A DNA stretch of 64,000 nt from an uncultured Oscillospiraceae bacterium (GCA_902497145.1 CABVDR010000003.1:1-64000); one strand, 5' to 3'; shown: positions 17,855 through 27,731, counted from the stretch's first letter. Notes: a model not told the origin generated them from the letters alone. Numbers and translations: made by a program.

Positions 17855-19733
17855 AAAACGGCGTGTCCTCCTTCATTTTTCTCTTTTTCAGCACATCCCA
17901 GGTGTAGAACAGCAGCAGCGGCATCACCGCCATAATGGGCAGCATGTAGCGCACCAGGCCGTTGACCGGGGAGATGCAGCAGATGCCCAGGGTCAGCCAC
18001 ACCGGCAAGGTGACCAGCAGGCCCACCCACTGCTTTTTCCGCAGCAGGGCAGCGGTACACAAGATGAGCAGCCAGGAGTGAGTGCCTGGGGCATTCAATA
18101 GCAGCAGACCGGGGGTGACGCTCCACAGGCGGCTGTAGGTATCCACTACCTCCACCTGATCCGGGTGGGCAAAGGAGGCTTCCACCCCGTAGGCGCTCTC
18201 CTGCATCATAAAGTAATTGCCGCCGTAGGTGCCGAACCGGTACCCCGGCAAAAAGTAGCCGAACATGCTGTTCAGGGTGGCCTCCACATACACGTCAGGC
18301 CGGTGCAGGCCGCACCGCACCCACAGGCGGAAGTAGTCCTTCAGGGCATCCCCGTCCCCGTGGTAGGTGTTTTTCACCGGGTCAGACACGCAGGGGTCGT
18401 ATTCGTCCACCAGGGTCTGGTAATCCAGTACCTCGTTGATGACGTCGATGTCCTCCTGGAGGAGGTGGCCCTCATATTCATTGACATACCGGGCGGTCTG
18501 CTGGAAGGGGAGGCTGAGCATCTCCCGCACCGAGCCGGGGGCCACCCCCCAGGCGGGGAGGAGCACCTGGTTCCAGCACATGTACAGGCCCAAGACGGCA
18601 GCTGCTCCGGCGGCCAGAATCCCCCGCTTCTTCCAGGAGCGTACCGCCGTCACCAGCAGCAGAATGCTGGGGACAGCCACATAGAGACCGTTATTGCGTA
18701 AAAGAGCGCCCAGCAGGGCGAAGAGGAACATCCCTGCCCACACGCTCCAGTGGCAGCGTCCCTTCTGCTGTACAAAGCGCACCACACACAGGAAAAAGGC
18801 GGTGAACACCCCGTAAAACAGGGTGTCTTTTACAAACATCTGGGCGTAGGCTCCCCAGGTGGGCACCAGGGCGTAGTAGGCCAAGGTGAGTCCGGTCCAC
18901 AGGCGGCTGCGGGTTTGCACCCACATCTGCCCGCACACTGCCCCAAAGGCGGCGGCGCACACGATGCTCTGGAACAGAACGTAGAGGAAGATGCCTACCT
19001 CCCACTTGCCAAGGCCCACGATCCAGCCCATGAGCAGGGTGGACAGCCAGGGGTGGTGGTTGGTGGCCTCGGTGGCGCCAAAGGCCTGTCCCAGCTGGTA
19101 CATGCCGTCGTAGGTGACGCTGCCGGGGTAGCAGATAAGCAGGTAGGGAAGCCAGAACACCAGCACCACCAAAAAGCAGTCCAGATACACCCGGAAGATC
19201 TGCTTGCGCTTTCCCTGCCAGGGGCCCCACTCCGGCGCCTCCATCCGGTCCAGGCGGAGAAAGAGGGCGGCCACCAGGGCGTAGAAAAAGACCCAGTACC
19301 CTACCAGCATAATAAATGCCAGCAGCCGCTGATAGCCGTTATCAAACAGCAGGTCCCAGCTGTTGGCCGCCTCATAGCTCTGGCCAAAGACCAGAAACAG
19401 GGCGAACAGCAGGGCCACAATGGCAGCGCTGGGCAGGAAGGGGGGACGGGATTCCCATAACTTCCAGTATAGGCACCACAGGCCCACCAGCAGCACCAGA
19501 AAGACCACCCCGGTGCCGTTCCAGCTGCGCTCCAGCGCAGCCATCCACTCTGCCGCCCCCTCCAGAGCCTCGCTCTCCTCCAGGGGCACCGCCGTCAGGG
19601 AGACGGAGAGAGCCAAGGTGGTAAGGAAGGCCGCCAGGGCGCACAAAAAGCCCACGGGGAAGCGCTCCTGCCACGATGCGGGCTGGGGTCGCTCCTTGGA
19701 CTGAATTCGCTTTGCTTTCTTCTGGGAGAACAA
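17847..19733 (-). CDS. Large polytopic membrane protein, DUF6020-like (putative lipid-sugar transferase)
   Basis: 628 residues from a TTG at 19733 with GGGAGG upstream. About a dozen membrane helices. Characteristic stretch LICYPGSVTYDGMYQLGQAFG followed by TNHHPWLSTLLMGW, i.e. an acidic/His pair in loops after the early helices, which resembles GT-C enzymes. A non-membrane segment at about 430-530 would be extracytoplasmic. Located with a GT2/GtrA pair, it is a candidate transferase of undecaprenyl-linked sugar onto an envelope polymer. The family call is by pattern; the reaction is inferred. Confidence 0.65.
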   Translation of the reverse strand: MFSQKKAKRIQSKERPQPASWQERFPVGFLCALAAFLTTLALSVSLTAVPLEESEALEGAAEWMAALERSWNGTGVVFLVLLVGLWCLYWKLWESRPPFLPSAAIVALLFALFLVFGQSYEAANSWDLLFDNGYQRLLAFIMLVGYWVFFYALVAALFLRLDRMEAPEWGPWQGKRKQIFRVYLDCFLVVLVFWLPYLLICYPGSVTYDGMYQLGQAFGATEATNHHPWLSTLLMGWIVGLGKWEVGIFLYVLFQSIVCAAAFGAVCGQMWVQTRSRLWTGLTLAYYALVPTWGAYAQMFVKDTLFYGVFTAFFLCVVRFVQQKGRCHWSVWAGMFLFALLGALLRNNGLYVAVPSILLLVTAVRSWKKRGILAAGAAAVLGLYMCWNQVLLPAWGVAPGSVREMLSLPFQQTARYVNEYEGHLLQEDIDVINEVLDYQTLVDEYDPCVSDPVKNTYHGDGDALKDYFRLWVRCGLHRPDVYVEATLNSMFGYFLPGYRFGTYGGNYFMMQESAYGVEASFAHPDQVEVVDTYSRLWSVTPGLLLLNAPGTHSWLLILCTAALLRKKQWVGLLVTLPVWLTLGICCISPVNGLVRYMLPIMAVMPLLLFYTWDVLKKRKMKEDTPFYG

Positions 19734-19761
19734 ATCCGTTCCTCCCCTCTCTTTTTACAAG

Positions 19762-21249
19762 TTAAGGCGTATTTCCCGCCTGCCACGGACCGTAGGGCAC
19801 AAAGACAAAGGACACGTCCCAGGGGGTCTCCCGGTAGACCTGGTAGGAGATGTCCCCCTTCCAGGGCTGCTCGTTGCGGGCAAAGCCGGGGAAGGGCACC
19901 AGGGGCAGGGTCACCTGCTCCGCGCCGCCCGCTGCCTGAGCCCGGGCATCGTCCAGCCGCTGCCGGTATACCAGGGCGTTGCAGGCGTACAGGAACACCA
20001 GCGCGCAGGCCGCCGCCAGGGCCGCCCACCGCAGCCAGGCAAACTCCCCCAGCCCCAGCTGCCTGGCCCGCTGGTAGAGAACCAGAGCCACCAGGGTAAG
20101 AACAGCATAGCCGGAGAAGAAGTTCCGGTTTCCGTTCAGGGAGATGACCAGCAGCGGGCCGCTTACCAGCACCAGGGCCGCTGCCAGCAGGACAACCCGC
20201 CCCTTGGTCCGTCCGCCCCGCCACAGGCACAGCATCACCAGCCACAGCAGGGCCAGGGCGGCTGCGGCGATGGTCTGGGGAACGGTGGGGGCCTCCAGCA
20301 CCACGGTGTTCCCCGGGTCAAACAGGTCCATAAACCCGTCCCACAGACAGAACAGGTGGATGGGGATGGCCGGGATCATACACCCAAGCCAAGCCTTTCC
20401 TCCCTGCTGCCGCAGGTACCACAGAAGAAGGCCGGTGATCATCAGGGCGGCCACGGTGGGCCGCACCAGGGTGCCCACCAGGATCTTGGCCAGATTTACC
20501 CCCAGCATGGAAAAACCAAACTCCCGCAGGCCGTCCTCCCCCACCGTATGGTAGCCGGGAGCCAGGAACATCACTGCCGTGCCCGCCAGGCTGAAGAGCC
20601 ACAGCACGGCGCAGGCGGGGGTGATCTTCCGGGTTTTAAACAGCTGCCACCCCAGAACCAGGGTGGAGGTCATACATAAAAATAAGGTGTTGGTCTCCAT
20701 GAAGAGACAGGCGGCCAGGGCAGTGAGGGCAATGCCGGCTAGCCTCAAGACCTTGGGCTCCTCCACGGCCCTGCGCACCTGGAGAAGCAGCAGGAGCAGC
20801 AGCACCACTGGGGTCACGTAGTTCACATAGGCCGCGCCCCAGCTGTACACCTCCTGCCACAGCACCCGGGGGGCCAGCACCAGCAGGGCCAGCAGAAACC
20901 ACATGCCCTCCCGGCGGCGGTCTTTAGGGCTCAGAACCCGGCTGCCAGCCCAGGCCAGCAAAAAGAATCCCCCGGCAAAGTAGACGATGCGCAGGGGGAA
21001 GAGGGGGGACTCGTAGCACTTGGCCAGGATGACCCCCAACAGATTACCCAGGTAGCGGCCGTTTTGGGGCACGCCCACAATTTTGGCGGACTGGGTGTCC
21101 GGCCGGGTAAGGAGGAAGTCCTTCAGGGAGTCAAACTTCCAGTAGAAAAAGTAGCAGTCGTCCGACTCCAATGTAAACAGGGCGGCCAGCACCAGCAGCG
21201 CCAGCACCAGGCCCAACTGGGCCCAGCGCGCCCTTCTTTGTCGTATCAT
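19762..21249 (-). CDS. Polytopic membrane protein, DUF6056-like
   Basis: 495 residues from the ATG at 21249, chosen because the predicted promoter (21300-21328) would start transcription just downstream of any earlier candidate. About ten to twelve membrane helices. An early loop ESDDCYFFYWKFDSL...NGRYLGNLLG and VYSWGAAYVNY are the recognisable conserved features. The C-terminal ~70 residues are a soluble tail. It probably works with the GT2/GtrA and DUF6020-like proteins on a surface polymer. No catalytic residue can be assigned. Confidence 0.55.
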   Translation of the reverse strand: MIRQRRARWAQLGLVLALLVLAALFTLESDDCYFFYWKFDSLKDFLLTRPDTQSAKIVGVPQNGRYLGNLLGVILAKCYESPLFPLRIVYFAGGFFLLAWAGSRVLSPKDRRREGMWFLLALLVLAPRVLWQEVYSWGAAYVNYVTPVVLLLLLLLQVRRAVEEPKVLRLAGIALTALAACLFMETNTLFLCMTSTLVLGWQLFKTRKITPACAVLWLFSLAGTAVMFLAPGYHTVGEDGLREFGFSMLGVNLAKILVGTLVRPTVAALMITGLLLWYLRQQGGKAWLGCMIPAIPIHLFCLWDGFMDLFDPGNTVVLEAPTVPQTIAAAALALLWLVMLCLWRGGRTKGRVVLLAAALVLVSGPLLVISLNGNRNFFSGYAVLTLVALVLYQRARQLGLGEFAWLRWAALAAACALVFLYACNALVYRQRLDDARAQAAGGAEQVTLPLVPFPGFARNEQPWKGDISYQVYRETPWDVSFVFVPYGPWQAGNTP

Positions 21250-21299
21250 GGCAGTAATCTCTCTCAAATGCAGCTTTTTTGCCGAAATTCGTCCTCCTA

Positions 21300-21328
21300 A
21301 TACTACCACACCTCCCGGCAACTATCAA
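21300..21328 (-). promoter_or_regulatory. Promoter of the glycan locus
   Basis: Minus strand: -35 TTGATA (21323-21328), 17-base spacer, -10 TAGTAT (21300-21305). It gives a leader of about 40-45 bases for the 21249 start and would drive the four minus-strand genes to 16483. Confidence 0.6.
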
Positions 21329-21447
21329 CCCCGCCGCCCATTTCCGCCGCTTTGCTCTATCGCTGGAAAACATAGGCAGAAGGACAAAGCCGACAGGGCC
21401 TTTTTACCTTCATCTTTGGCATCCGCACCAAATCCAGCTGCCCTCCA

Positions 21448-21477
21448 TTGACGGAAGAAACAGGGCCGCCGTATAAT
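21448..21477 (+). promoter_or_regulatory. Promoter of the tandem flavodoxin-like gene
   Basis: -35 TTGACG (21448-21453), 18-base spacer, -10 TATAAT (21472-21477), 45 bases ahead of the ATG at 21523. Confidence 0.75.
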
Positions 21478-21522
21478 TTTTAAAAGGATACCGCATCAAA
21501 GTACCGGCATGGAGGACACACC

Positions 21523-22896
21523 ATGAAGATTTTAGTGCTGAACGCCAGCCCCAAGGGGGGCTTTTCCGCCACCTTACAAACCGCCCTCTATCTCCAGGCC
21601 CTGCACCCGGAGCACGAGTTCACCTTCCTTCCCGTGGGCCGGAAGATCAAATCCTATGAGAAAAACTTTGCCCCGGCCCGCGCTGCACTGGAGGGAGCGG
21701 AGCTGATCCTCTTCTCCTACCCTGTCTACACCTTTATTGCGCCCTACCAGCTCCACCGTTTCATTGAGCTCATCAAGGCGGACGGGGTGGACCTGCGGGG
21801 CAAATTTGCCAGCCAGATCACCACCTCCAAGCACTTCTACGATGTGACCGCCCACCGGTATGTGGAGGAGAATTGCTTTGACCTGGGGATGAAGGTGATC
21901 CGGGGCCTGTCCGCCGACATGGAGGACCTTTTGAGTGACCAGGGCCAGAAGGAGGCCCGGATGTTCTTTGATCAGCTCATTTTCGCCTGTGAGCACAACA
22001 TCCAGGTCACCCCGCCCCCCAAGCCTGCGGTACATGAGCGTCCTCCCTACCAGTCCTCCCTGCCCCAGGCGGCCAAGAGCCGGGACAAGGACGTGGTGGT
22101 GGTCACCAACTGCGCCCCAGAGGATACGGGGCTTGCCAACATGATTGCCGACTTCCGCGCCGCCCTGCCCTACGAGAGCCGGGTGGTCAACCTGCGGGAG
22201 TTCCCCTTTGACGGCGGGTGCCTGGGGTGCTTTGGCTGCGCCATTACAGGCAAGTGCGTCTACAAGGACGGCTTTGACGACTTTCTGCGCAACACCATCC
22301 AAACCGCCGACGGCTTTGTCTACGCCTTTGCCATCTCCGACCACTACACCCACTCCAGCTTTAAGTGCTTTGATGACCGGCAGTTCTGCAACGGCCACCG
22401 CACCGTCACCCACGGCACCCCCATCGCCTACCTCATCCGGGGGGACTACCAGTATGAGAGCAACCTGCGCATGATCGTAGAGGCCCGCTGTGAGGTGGGA
22501 GGCAACTACCTGTGCGGCGTGGCCACTGACGAGGGGGATACGGCCGCGGATATCCGCTCCCTGGCAGAAAACCTGGCCTTTGCCATGGAGAAGGGGCTCA
22601 CCCGGCCCGCCAATTTCTACGGCGTGGGCGGCATGAAGATCTTCCGGGATCTCATCTATCTCATGCAGGGGCTTATGAAGGCGGACCATAGGTTTTATAA
22701 GGAGCACGGCATCTACGACTTCCCCCAGAAGCAGAGAAAGCGGATCTGGCAAATGAAGCTGGTGGGGGCCCTTATGGCGATTCCCTCCATGCAGAAAAAG
22801 GCCAAGGGCAAGATGGCCCAGTCCATGATTGCCCCCTACCAGAAGGTAGTGGAGGGGGCCAAGCAGTCCGAAAGCGAATCCGGCGGTAAGCGATAA
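21523..22896 (+). CDS. Tandem flavodoxin-like NAD(P)H/FMN-dependent oxidoreductase
   Basis: 457 residues with two FMN-reductase-like modules. Module 1 (1-165) begins with the classical KILVLNASPKGGFSATLQTA phosphate loop and has the FSYPVYTFIAPYQLHRFIEL segment. Module 2 (about 188-370) begins DVVVVTNCAPEDTGLANMI and has the Cys-rich GGCLGCFGCAITGKCVYKD typical of multimeric flavodoxin/iron-sulfur flavoprotein relatives. A charged C-terminal region (about 375-457) of unknown role follows. Two modules in one chain is unusual for this family. GGAGG precedes the ATG. Redox partner unknown. Confidence 0.75.
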   Translation: MKILVLNASPKGGFSATLQTALYLQALHPEHEFTFLPVGRKIKSYEKNFAPARAALEGAELILFSYPVYTFIAPYQLHRFIELIKADGVDLRGKFASQITTSKHFYDVTAHRYVEENCFDLGMKVIRGLSADMEDLLSDQGQKEARMFFDQLIFACEHNIQVTPPPKPAVHERPPYQSSLPQAAKSRDKDVVVVTNCAPEDTGLANMIADFRAALPYESRVVNLREFPFDGGCLGCFGCAITGKCVYKDGFDDFLRNTIQTADGFVYAFAISDHYTHSSFKCFDDRQFCNGHRTVTHGTPIAYLIRGDYQYESNLRMIVEARCEVGGNYLCGVATDEGDTAADIRSLAENLAFAMEKGLTRPANFYGVGGMKIFRDLIYLMQGLMKADHRFYKEHGIYDFPQKQRKRIWQMKLVGALMAIPSMQKKAKGKMAQSMIAPYQKVVEGAKQSESESGGKR

Positions 22897-23219
22897 ACGA
22901 CATGGAAGCGGATCCGCCGGCTGGATGCACTTGCTTTGTCCCTGTTTTTTGCAAAATGAATACAATCCAAACGGATTTCCCAAAAGATTTGACAGTTTCT
23001 TTACTTCATTTTCGACGGAAAACGTGCTTTAATACTAGCAGACGGTTTCCAATAAAACAGGCGGAGCCGGCCAAAAACTCAATGGGGCGCCTTGCGCCTC
23101 GGGCTGTGAGGCACGCCGGCAGATGAGGCCGTTTCCCAGGGAAACCGCCGAACCATTTACACCCAATCCCCACTGTTTCAGTGGGGATTCAACTTTGGAG
23201 AGAAAGAACGAAAGAAGCC
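22897..23219. other. Non-coding gap with hairpins ahead of the activase fusion gene
   Basis: 323 bases without a credible gene. A TTGACA occurs at 22989-22994 but has no matching -10 at normal spacing. A near-perfect palindrome GTTTCCC-A-GGGAAAC lies at 23131-23145, and an 11-bp hairpin with a 3-base loop at 23165-23189, directly before the ribosome-binding region. Either could be regulatory; neither has a T-run. Confidence 0.5.
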
Positions 23220-26200
23220 ATGACACGCAAGAGAGAAAACACAGCGACCCGGCCTGAGCTGGCCGTGGGAATTGACATCGGATCCACCACCACAAAGGTG
23301 GTAGTACTGGATCCATCCAAGGGGGACATCTTGTACTCCGACTACCGGCGGCACCACGCCGACCAGGTGAAGAGCGTGGAGTATGTGATGGAGCAGCTGG
23401 AGCAGCGGTTCCCGGACAAGCGGTTCCGCTTCTGCCTGACCGGCTCCGGCTCCAAGCCCATTGCTGAGGGCCTGGGCATCCCCTTTGTCCAGGAGGTGGC
23501 GGCCAACGCCGCCGCGTTGAAGCGCCGCTATGAGAAAGTGGGCAGCGCCATCGAGCTGGGCGGACAGGACGCCAAGATGATCTTCTTCCAGACTGACAAG
23601 GTCACCGGCGCCCTGAACGTGGCCGACATGCGGATGAACGGCAGCTGTGCCGGCGGCACCGGCGCCTTTATCGACGAGGTGGCCTCCATCTTAAAGGTGC
23701 CCATCCAGGAGTTTAACGCCCTGGCCCAGCAGGGTACCTGCGTCTATGACATCTCCGGCCGGTGCGGCGTGTACGCCAAGACCGACATCCAGCCCCTGCT
23801 CAATCAGGGGGTGGCAAAAGCAGATCTGGCCCTGTCGGCCTTCCACGCCATTGCCAAGCAGACCATCGGCGGCCTGGCCCAGGGCCTGGAGATCACCCGC
23901 CCCGTGGTCTTTGAGGGCGGGCCTCTCACCTTTAACCCGGTGCTCATCCAGGTGTTTGCCCAGCGGTTAGGGCTGAAGGAGGATGAGGTGCTCATCCCCG
24001 AACACCCGGAACTGATGGTGGCCCGGGGGGCGGCGGTGTCCATTGAGACCATGTTCGGCGGCAACAGCCCCCTGCTGTCTCCCGCCCAGCTGCTGGAAAT
24101 TCTCCGCAGCGGGAAGCTCAAGTCCCACGAGGAGGGACAGGCGGCCAAGCCCTTTTTCGAGACCCCCGAGGAGCAGCAGGCCTTTGAGCAGCGCCACAAG
24201 AAGCCCTCTCTTCAGTGGAAAGAGCCCCAGAAAGGCGAGGAGGTTTACGCTTTCCTGGGCATCGACTCGGGCAGCACCACCACCAAGTTCGTGCTGATGG
24301 ACGAGAACGAGGAGCTGCTGGGCACCTTCTACGCCCCCAACGAGGGCGAGCCTTTGAATGTGGCCAAGCGGGCTCTCATGGACATTCGGGACCGCTACCG
24401 GAAAGCCGGAGCCAAGCTGCACATCCGGGCCGCAGGCACCACCGGCTATGGTGAGATGCTCTTCTCCAAGGCCTTCCAGGCGGAGTACCACACCGTGGAG
24501 ACGGTGGCCCACGCCCGGGCGGCCCAGAAGTATGTCCCCAACGCCACCTTTATTCTGGATATCGGCGGACAGGACATGAAGGCCATGTGGCTGGACAAGG
24601 GCATCATCACCAACATTCTGGTCAACGAGGCCTGCTCCTCCGGCTGCGGCTCCTTTTTGGAGAACTTCGCCTCCTCTCTGGGCATTGCCACCCGGGATAT
24701 CGAGAAGGCGGCTTTCGCCTCCCAGCAGCCCGCCGTGCTGGGCAGCCGCTGCACGGTCTTTATGAACAGCAGCATCATTACTGAGCAGCGCAACGGCCGC
24801 AGCCCCGAGGACATCATGGCCGGCCTGTGCCGCTCCATCATTGCCAATGTCTTTACCAAGGTCATCCGCCTGTCCAATCTGGACTCCCTGGGCGACCGGA
24901 TCGTGGTCCAGGGCGGCACCTTTGAAAATAACGCCGTCCTCCGGGCCATGGAGGAGTATACCGGACGGGAGGTCATCCGCGCCCCCTACCCTGGCCTGAT
25001 GGGCGCCATCGGCATGGCCCTCATCACCAAGGAGCGGTATGCAGAGAATCCCGCCAACCAGACCTTTATCGACCTGGATGAGCTGGAGAACTTCTCCTAC
25101 TATCAGGAGGACAACGCCCCCTGCCCCTTCTGCGCCAACCACTGCAAGCGCACCATCCTCCGCTTCTCCAACGGCAGCGCCTGGATCACCAACAACCGCT
25201 GCGAGCGGGGTGAAATTCTGGGCGACCCCAAGGACGAGCAGGTGCGCAAGCAGCTCCAGGACACCGTCCAGCGCACCGGCGCGGTGCCCAACCTGTTCCG
25301 GGAGCGGGAGAAGCTCCTCTTCCGGGACTATCCCCACCCCCAGCCCGCCCAGGACCGGGGCATCACCATCGGTATCCCCCGGGTGCTGTCCTTCTGGGAC
25401 ACCATGCCCTTCTGGGGCACCTTCCTGCGCACCCTGGGCTTCCAGGTGCAGCTGTCCGACCCCAGCACCCGCGCCCTCTATGAGCAGGGCATCTCCGCCG
25501 TCACCTCGGACACGGTGTGCTTCCCTGCCAAGCTGGTCCACGGCCACCTGCGGAATCTGGCCGCCAAGAAGGTGGACCGGATCTTTATGCCCGTGGTCAC
25601 CACCGTGCCCTCGGAGAACACTGCCCAGACCAGCCAGTCCATGTGCGCCGTGGTGAAGGGCTACTCCCTGGTCATCGGCAACTCGGATAACCCGGAAAAG
25701 CTGTGGGGCATCCCCTATGACGCCCCCCTGTTCCACTGGTACTCCCAGGCCGACCAGGAAAAGCAGCTCAAGCAGTACATGAAGGACACCTTCCAGATCC
25801 CCGAGGAGGAGACGGCCGCCGCACTTCGCGCCGGCAACGAGGCCCAGCAGGCCTTCCACGACCAGCTCCAGAAGCGGGGCGCCCAGGTCCTGGCCCAGGT
25901 GGAGAAGGAGGGGAAATTTGCCGTGGTACTGGCCTCCCGGCCCTACCAGAACGACGCTCTGGTCAACCACGAGCTGCCCGACATCTTTACCGGCATGGGC
26001 ATCCCGGTGCTCACCGCCGACTCCGTCCCCGGGGTGGAGGACCAGGATCTGAGCATGAGCCGCCTGGACATCGTCAACAACTTCCACGCCCGCATGCTCT
26101 CCTCCGCTATCATTACCGCCCGGAGCAAGAACCTGGAGTATGTCCAGCTGGTCAGCTTCGGCTGCGGCCACGACGCCTACCTCTCCGACGAGATCGTCCG

Positions 26201-27689
26201 CCTGATGAATGAAATTTCCGGCAAGACACCGCTGGTGCTGAAAGTAGACGAGAGCGATATCCAGGGTCCTCTGCGCATCCGGGTGCGCTCCTTCCTGGAG
26301 ACGGTGTCCATGCGCCGCGCCCAGGGGGACGTCCGGGAGCCTGAGCCCCTCCGGGATCCCTACCCGGTGAAGTTTGAAAAGGCGGACAAGAAAAAGACTG
26401 TCCTCATTCCCAACACCTCCCACGCCTTCTGCCGGCTGCTGTCGGCGGTGTTCCGCACCCAGGGGGTCAACGCAGTGCCCCTGGAAATTGGCCGGGAGGA
26501 CGCCATCGAGATGGGCAAGCGGTATGTCCACAACGACATCTGCTTCCCCGCCCAGATTGTCATTGGCGAGATTCTGGCCGCCCTGAAAAGCGGCAAGTAC
26601 GATGTGGACAACACCGCCGTGGCCATGGCCAAGTACATCGGCGACTGCCGCCTCACCCATTACAGTGCCCTGCTGCGCAAGGCCATGGACGACGCCGGCT
26701 TTGCCCAGGTGCCTATTATGACCAACGACGACAAGGACAGCCACAACCTCCATCCCGGGTTCCGGCTCAACCTCCTCTCCTCCGCCCGCATCGCCTTCGG
26801 TCTGCCCATGATCGACACCCTGGAGGAGCTGCTGCGGAAGATCCGGCCCTATGAGCTGGAGAAGGGCAGCACCGACCTGGCCTTTGAGTGGGCCATGGAC
26901 GAGGTGATCCACGGCATGGAGCACGGGGGCATCCACGGGGCGGCCCAGGGCTTCCGGAAGGCCATCGACATCATGAAGAATGTGAAGTATGACCGCTCGG
27001 AGCTGCGTCCCCAGGTGCTCATTGTGGGGGAGTATCTGCTCAACTTCCACCCCGGCGCCAACCGGGACATTGAGGCCTATCTCGAGAGAAATGGCTTTGA
27101 GATCATTGAGGCCCGGATGACCGATGTCATCCAAAAGACCTACTTCTATCAGGACTGCCAGGTGAAGGAGCAGCACGTCAGCCGCCCGGGGCAGCAGAAG
27201 CTGTGGTTCAGCGCGGCGGACCATATCTTCGATATGGCCCACGACCTCACCGACCGCATCGCCGCCGCCCATCCCCTCTACGAGAAGGCGGCACGGATCC
27301 AGGAGCTGGCGGAAAAGAGCAACCCCATCATCCCCCGCACCTTTGACGCCGGCGAGGGCATCCTCATCCCCGGCGAGATCATGCACCACGCAGAGAACGG
27401 CTGCCGGGCCTTTGTGATCCTCCAGCCCTTCGGGTGCCTGCCCAACCATGTGGTGGGCCGGGGCATCACCAAGAAGATCAAGGAGGTCTACCCCGACGCC
27501 CAGATCCTGCCCCTGGACTACGACCCGGACGTGAGCTTTGCCAACATTGAAAACCGGCTGCAAATGCTGGTAATGAATATGAAGTACGGCAAGCGCCGCT
27601 CTGCCCCCAAGGAAGAGCAGCCTCAGACCGCCCGGAACCGCAGAGAGAGCCTGCCGGTTCGGAACGTGCCGGGATACGCCGCCCGGTGA
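23220..27689 (+). CDS. Giant acyl-CoA dehydratase activase fusion (two activator domains + DUF2229/HgdB-like region)
   Basis: 1489 residues from the ATG at 23220; the upstream GTG at 23181 lies in a hairpin. Domain order: a BadF/HgdC-like ASKHA ATPase at about 15-270 (GIDIGSTTTKVVVLD; cluster Cys in NGSCAGGTGAFID near 142); a second at about 345-620 (GIDSGSTTTKFVLMD; NEACSSGCGSFLENF near 470); a CPFCANHCK motif near 633; and a DUF2229/2-hydroxyacyl-CoA-dehydratase-like region from about 713 to the end (GIPRVLSFWDTMPFW). HgdC-type activators use ATP to inject an electron through a [4Fe-4S] cluster. These large fusions are widespread in anaerobic Firmicutes but their substrate is unknown. Confidence 0.85.
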   Translation: MTRKRENTATRPELAVGIDIGSTTTKVVVLDPSKGDILYSDYRRHHADQVKSVEYVMEQLEQRFPDKRFRFCLTGSGSKPIAEGLGIPFVQEVAANAAALKRRYEKVGSAIELGGQDAKMIFFQTDKVTGALNVADMRMNGSCAGGTGAFIDEVASILKVPIQEFNALAQQGTCVYDISGRCGVYAKTDIQPLLNQGVAKADLALSAFHAIAKQTIGGLAQGLEITRPVVFEGGPLTFNPVLIQVFAQRLGLKEDEVLIPEHPELMVARGAAVSIETMFGGNSPLLSPAQLLEILRSGKLKSHEEGQAAKPFFETPEEQQAFEQRHKKPSLQWKEPQKGEEVYAFLGIDSGSTTTKFVLMDENEELLGTFYAPNEGEPLNVAKRALMDIRDRYRKAGAKLHIRAAGTTGYGEMLFSKAFQAEYHTVETVAHARAAQKYVPNATFILDIGGQDMKAMWLDKGIITNILVNEACSSGCGSFLENFASSLGIATRDIEKAAFASQQPAVLGSRCTVFMNSSIITEQRNGRSPEDIMAGLCRSIIANVFTKVIRLSNLDSLGDRIVVQGGTFENNAVLRAMEEYTGREVIRAPYPGLMGAIGMALITKERYAENPANQTFIDLDELENFSYYQEDNAPCPFCANHCKRTILRFSNGSAWITNNRCERGEILGDPKDEQVRKQLQDTVQRTGAVPNLFREREKLLFRDYPHPQPAQDRGITIGIPRVLSFWDTMPFWGTFLRTLGFQVQLSDPSTRALYEQGISAVTSDTVCFPAKLVHGHLRNLAAKKVDRIFMPVVTTVPSENTAQTSQSMCAVVKGYSLVIGNSDNPEKLWGIPYDAPLFHWYSQADQEKQLKQYMKDTFQIPEEETAAALRAGNEAQQAFHDQLQKRGAQVLAQVEKEGKFAVVLASRPYQNDALVNHELPDIFTGMGIPVLTADSVPGVEDQDLSMSRLDIVNNFHARMLSSAIITARSKNLEYVQLVSFGCGHDAYLSDEIVRLMNEISGKTPLVLKVDESDIQGPLRIRVRSFLETVSMRRAQGDVREPEPLRDPYPVKFEKADKKKTVLIPNTSHAFCRLLSAVFRTQGVNAVPLEIGREDAIEMGKRYVHNDICFPAQIVIGEILAALKSGKYDVDNTAVAMAKYIGDCRLTHYSALLRKAMDDAGFAQVPIMTNDDKDSHNLHPGFRLNLLSSARIAFGLPMIDTLEELLRKIRPYELEKGSTDLAFEWAMDEVIHGMEHGGIHGAAQGFRKAIDIMKNVKYDRSELRPQVLIVGEYLLNFHPGANRDIEAYLERNGFEIIEARMTDVIQKTYFYQDCQVKEQHVSRPGQQKLWFSAADHIFDMAHDLTDRIAAAHPLYEKAARIQELAEKSNPIIPRTFDAGEGILIPGEIMHHAENGCRAFVILQPFGCLPNHVVGRGITKKIKEVYPDAQILPLDYDPDVSFANIENRLQMLVMNMKYGKRRSAPKEEQPQTARNRRESLPVRNVPGYAAR

Positions 27690-27712
27690 TTCGCCGCCGC
27701 GTTGGTGAAATT

Positions 27713-27731
27713 GCAGCTTTTGTCAAGCTGC
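27713..27731 (+). other. Hairpin after the activase gene
   Basis: 7-bp stem GCAGCTT/AAGCTGC (27713-27719 with 27725-27731), five-base loop, no T-run. Possible weak terminator or 3' end element. Confidence 0.4.

Noticed and set aside
23967..27563. A roughly 1200-codon minus-strand open frame opposite the activase fusion.
   Set aside because: Antisense to a gene with clear domain motifs; no start signals; the same composition artefact.
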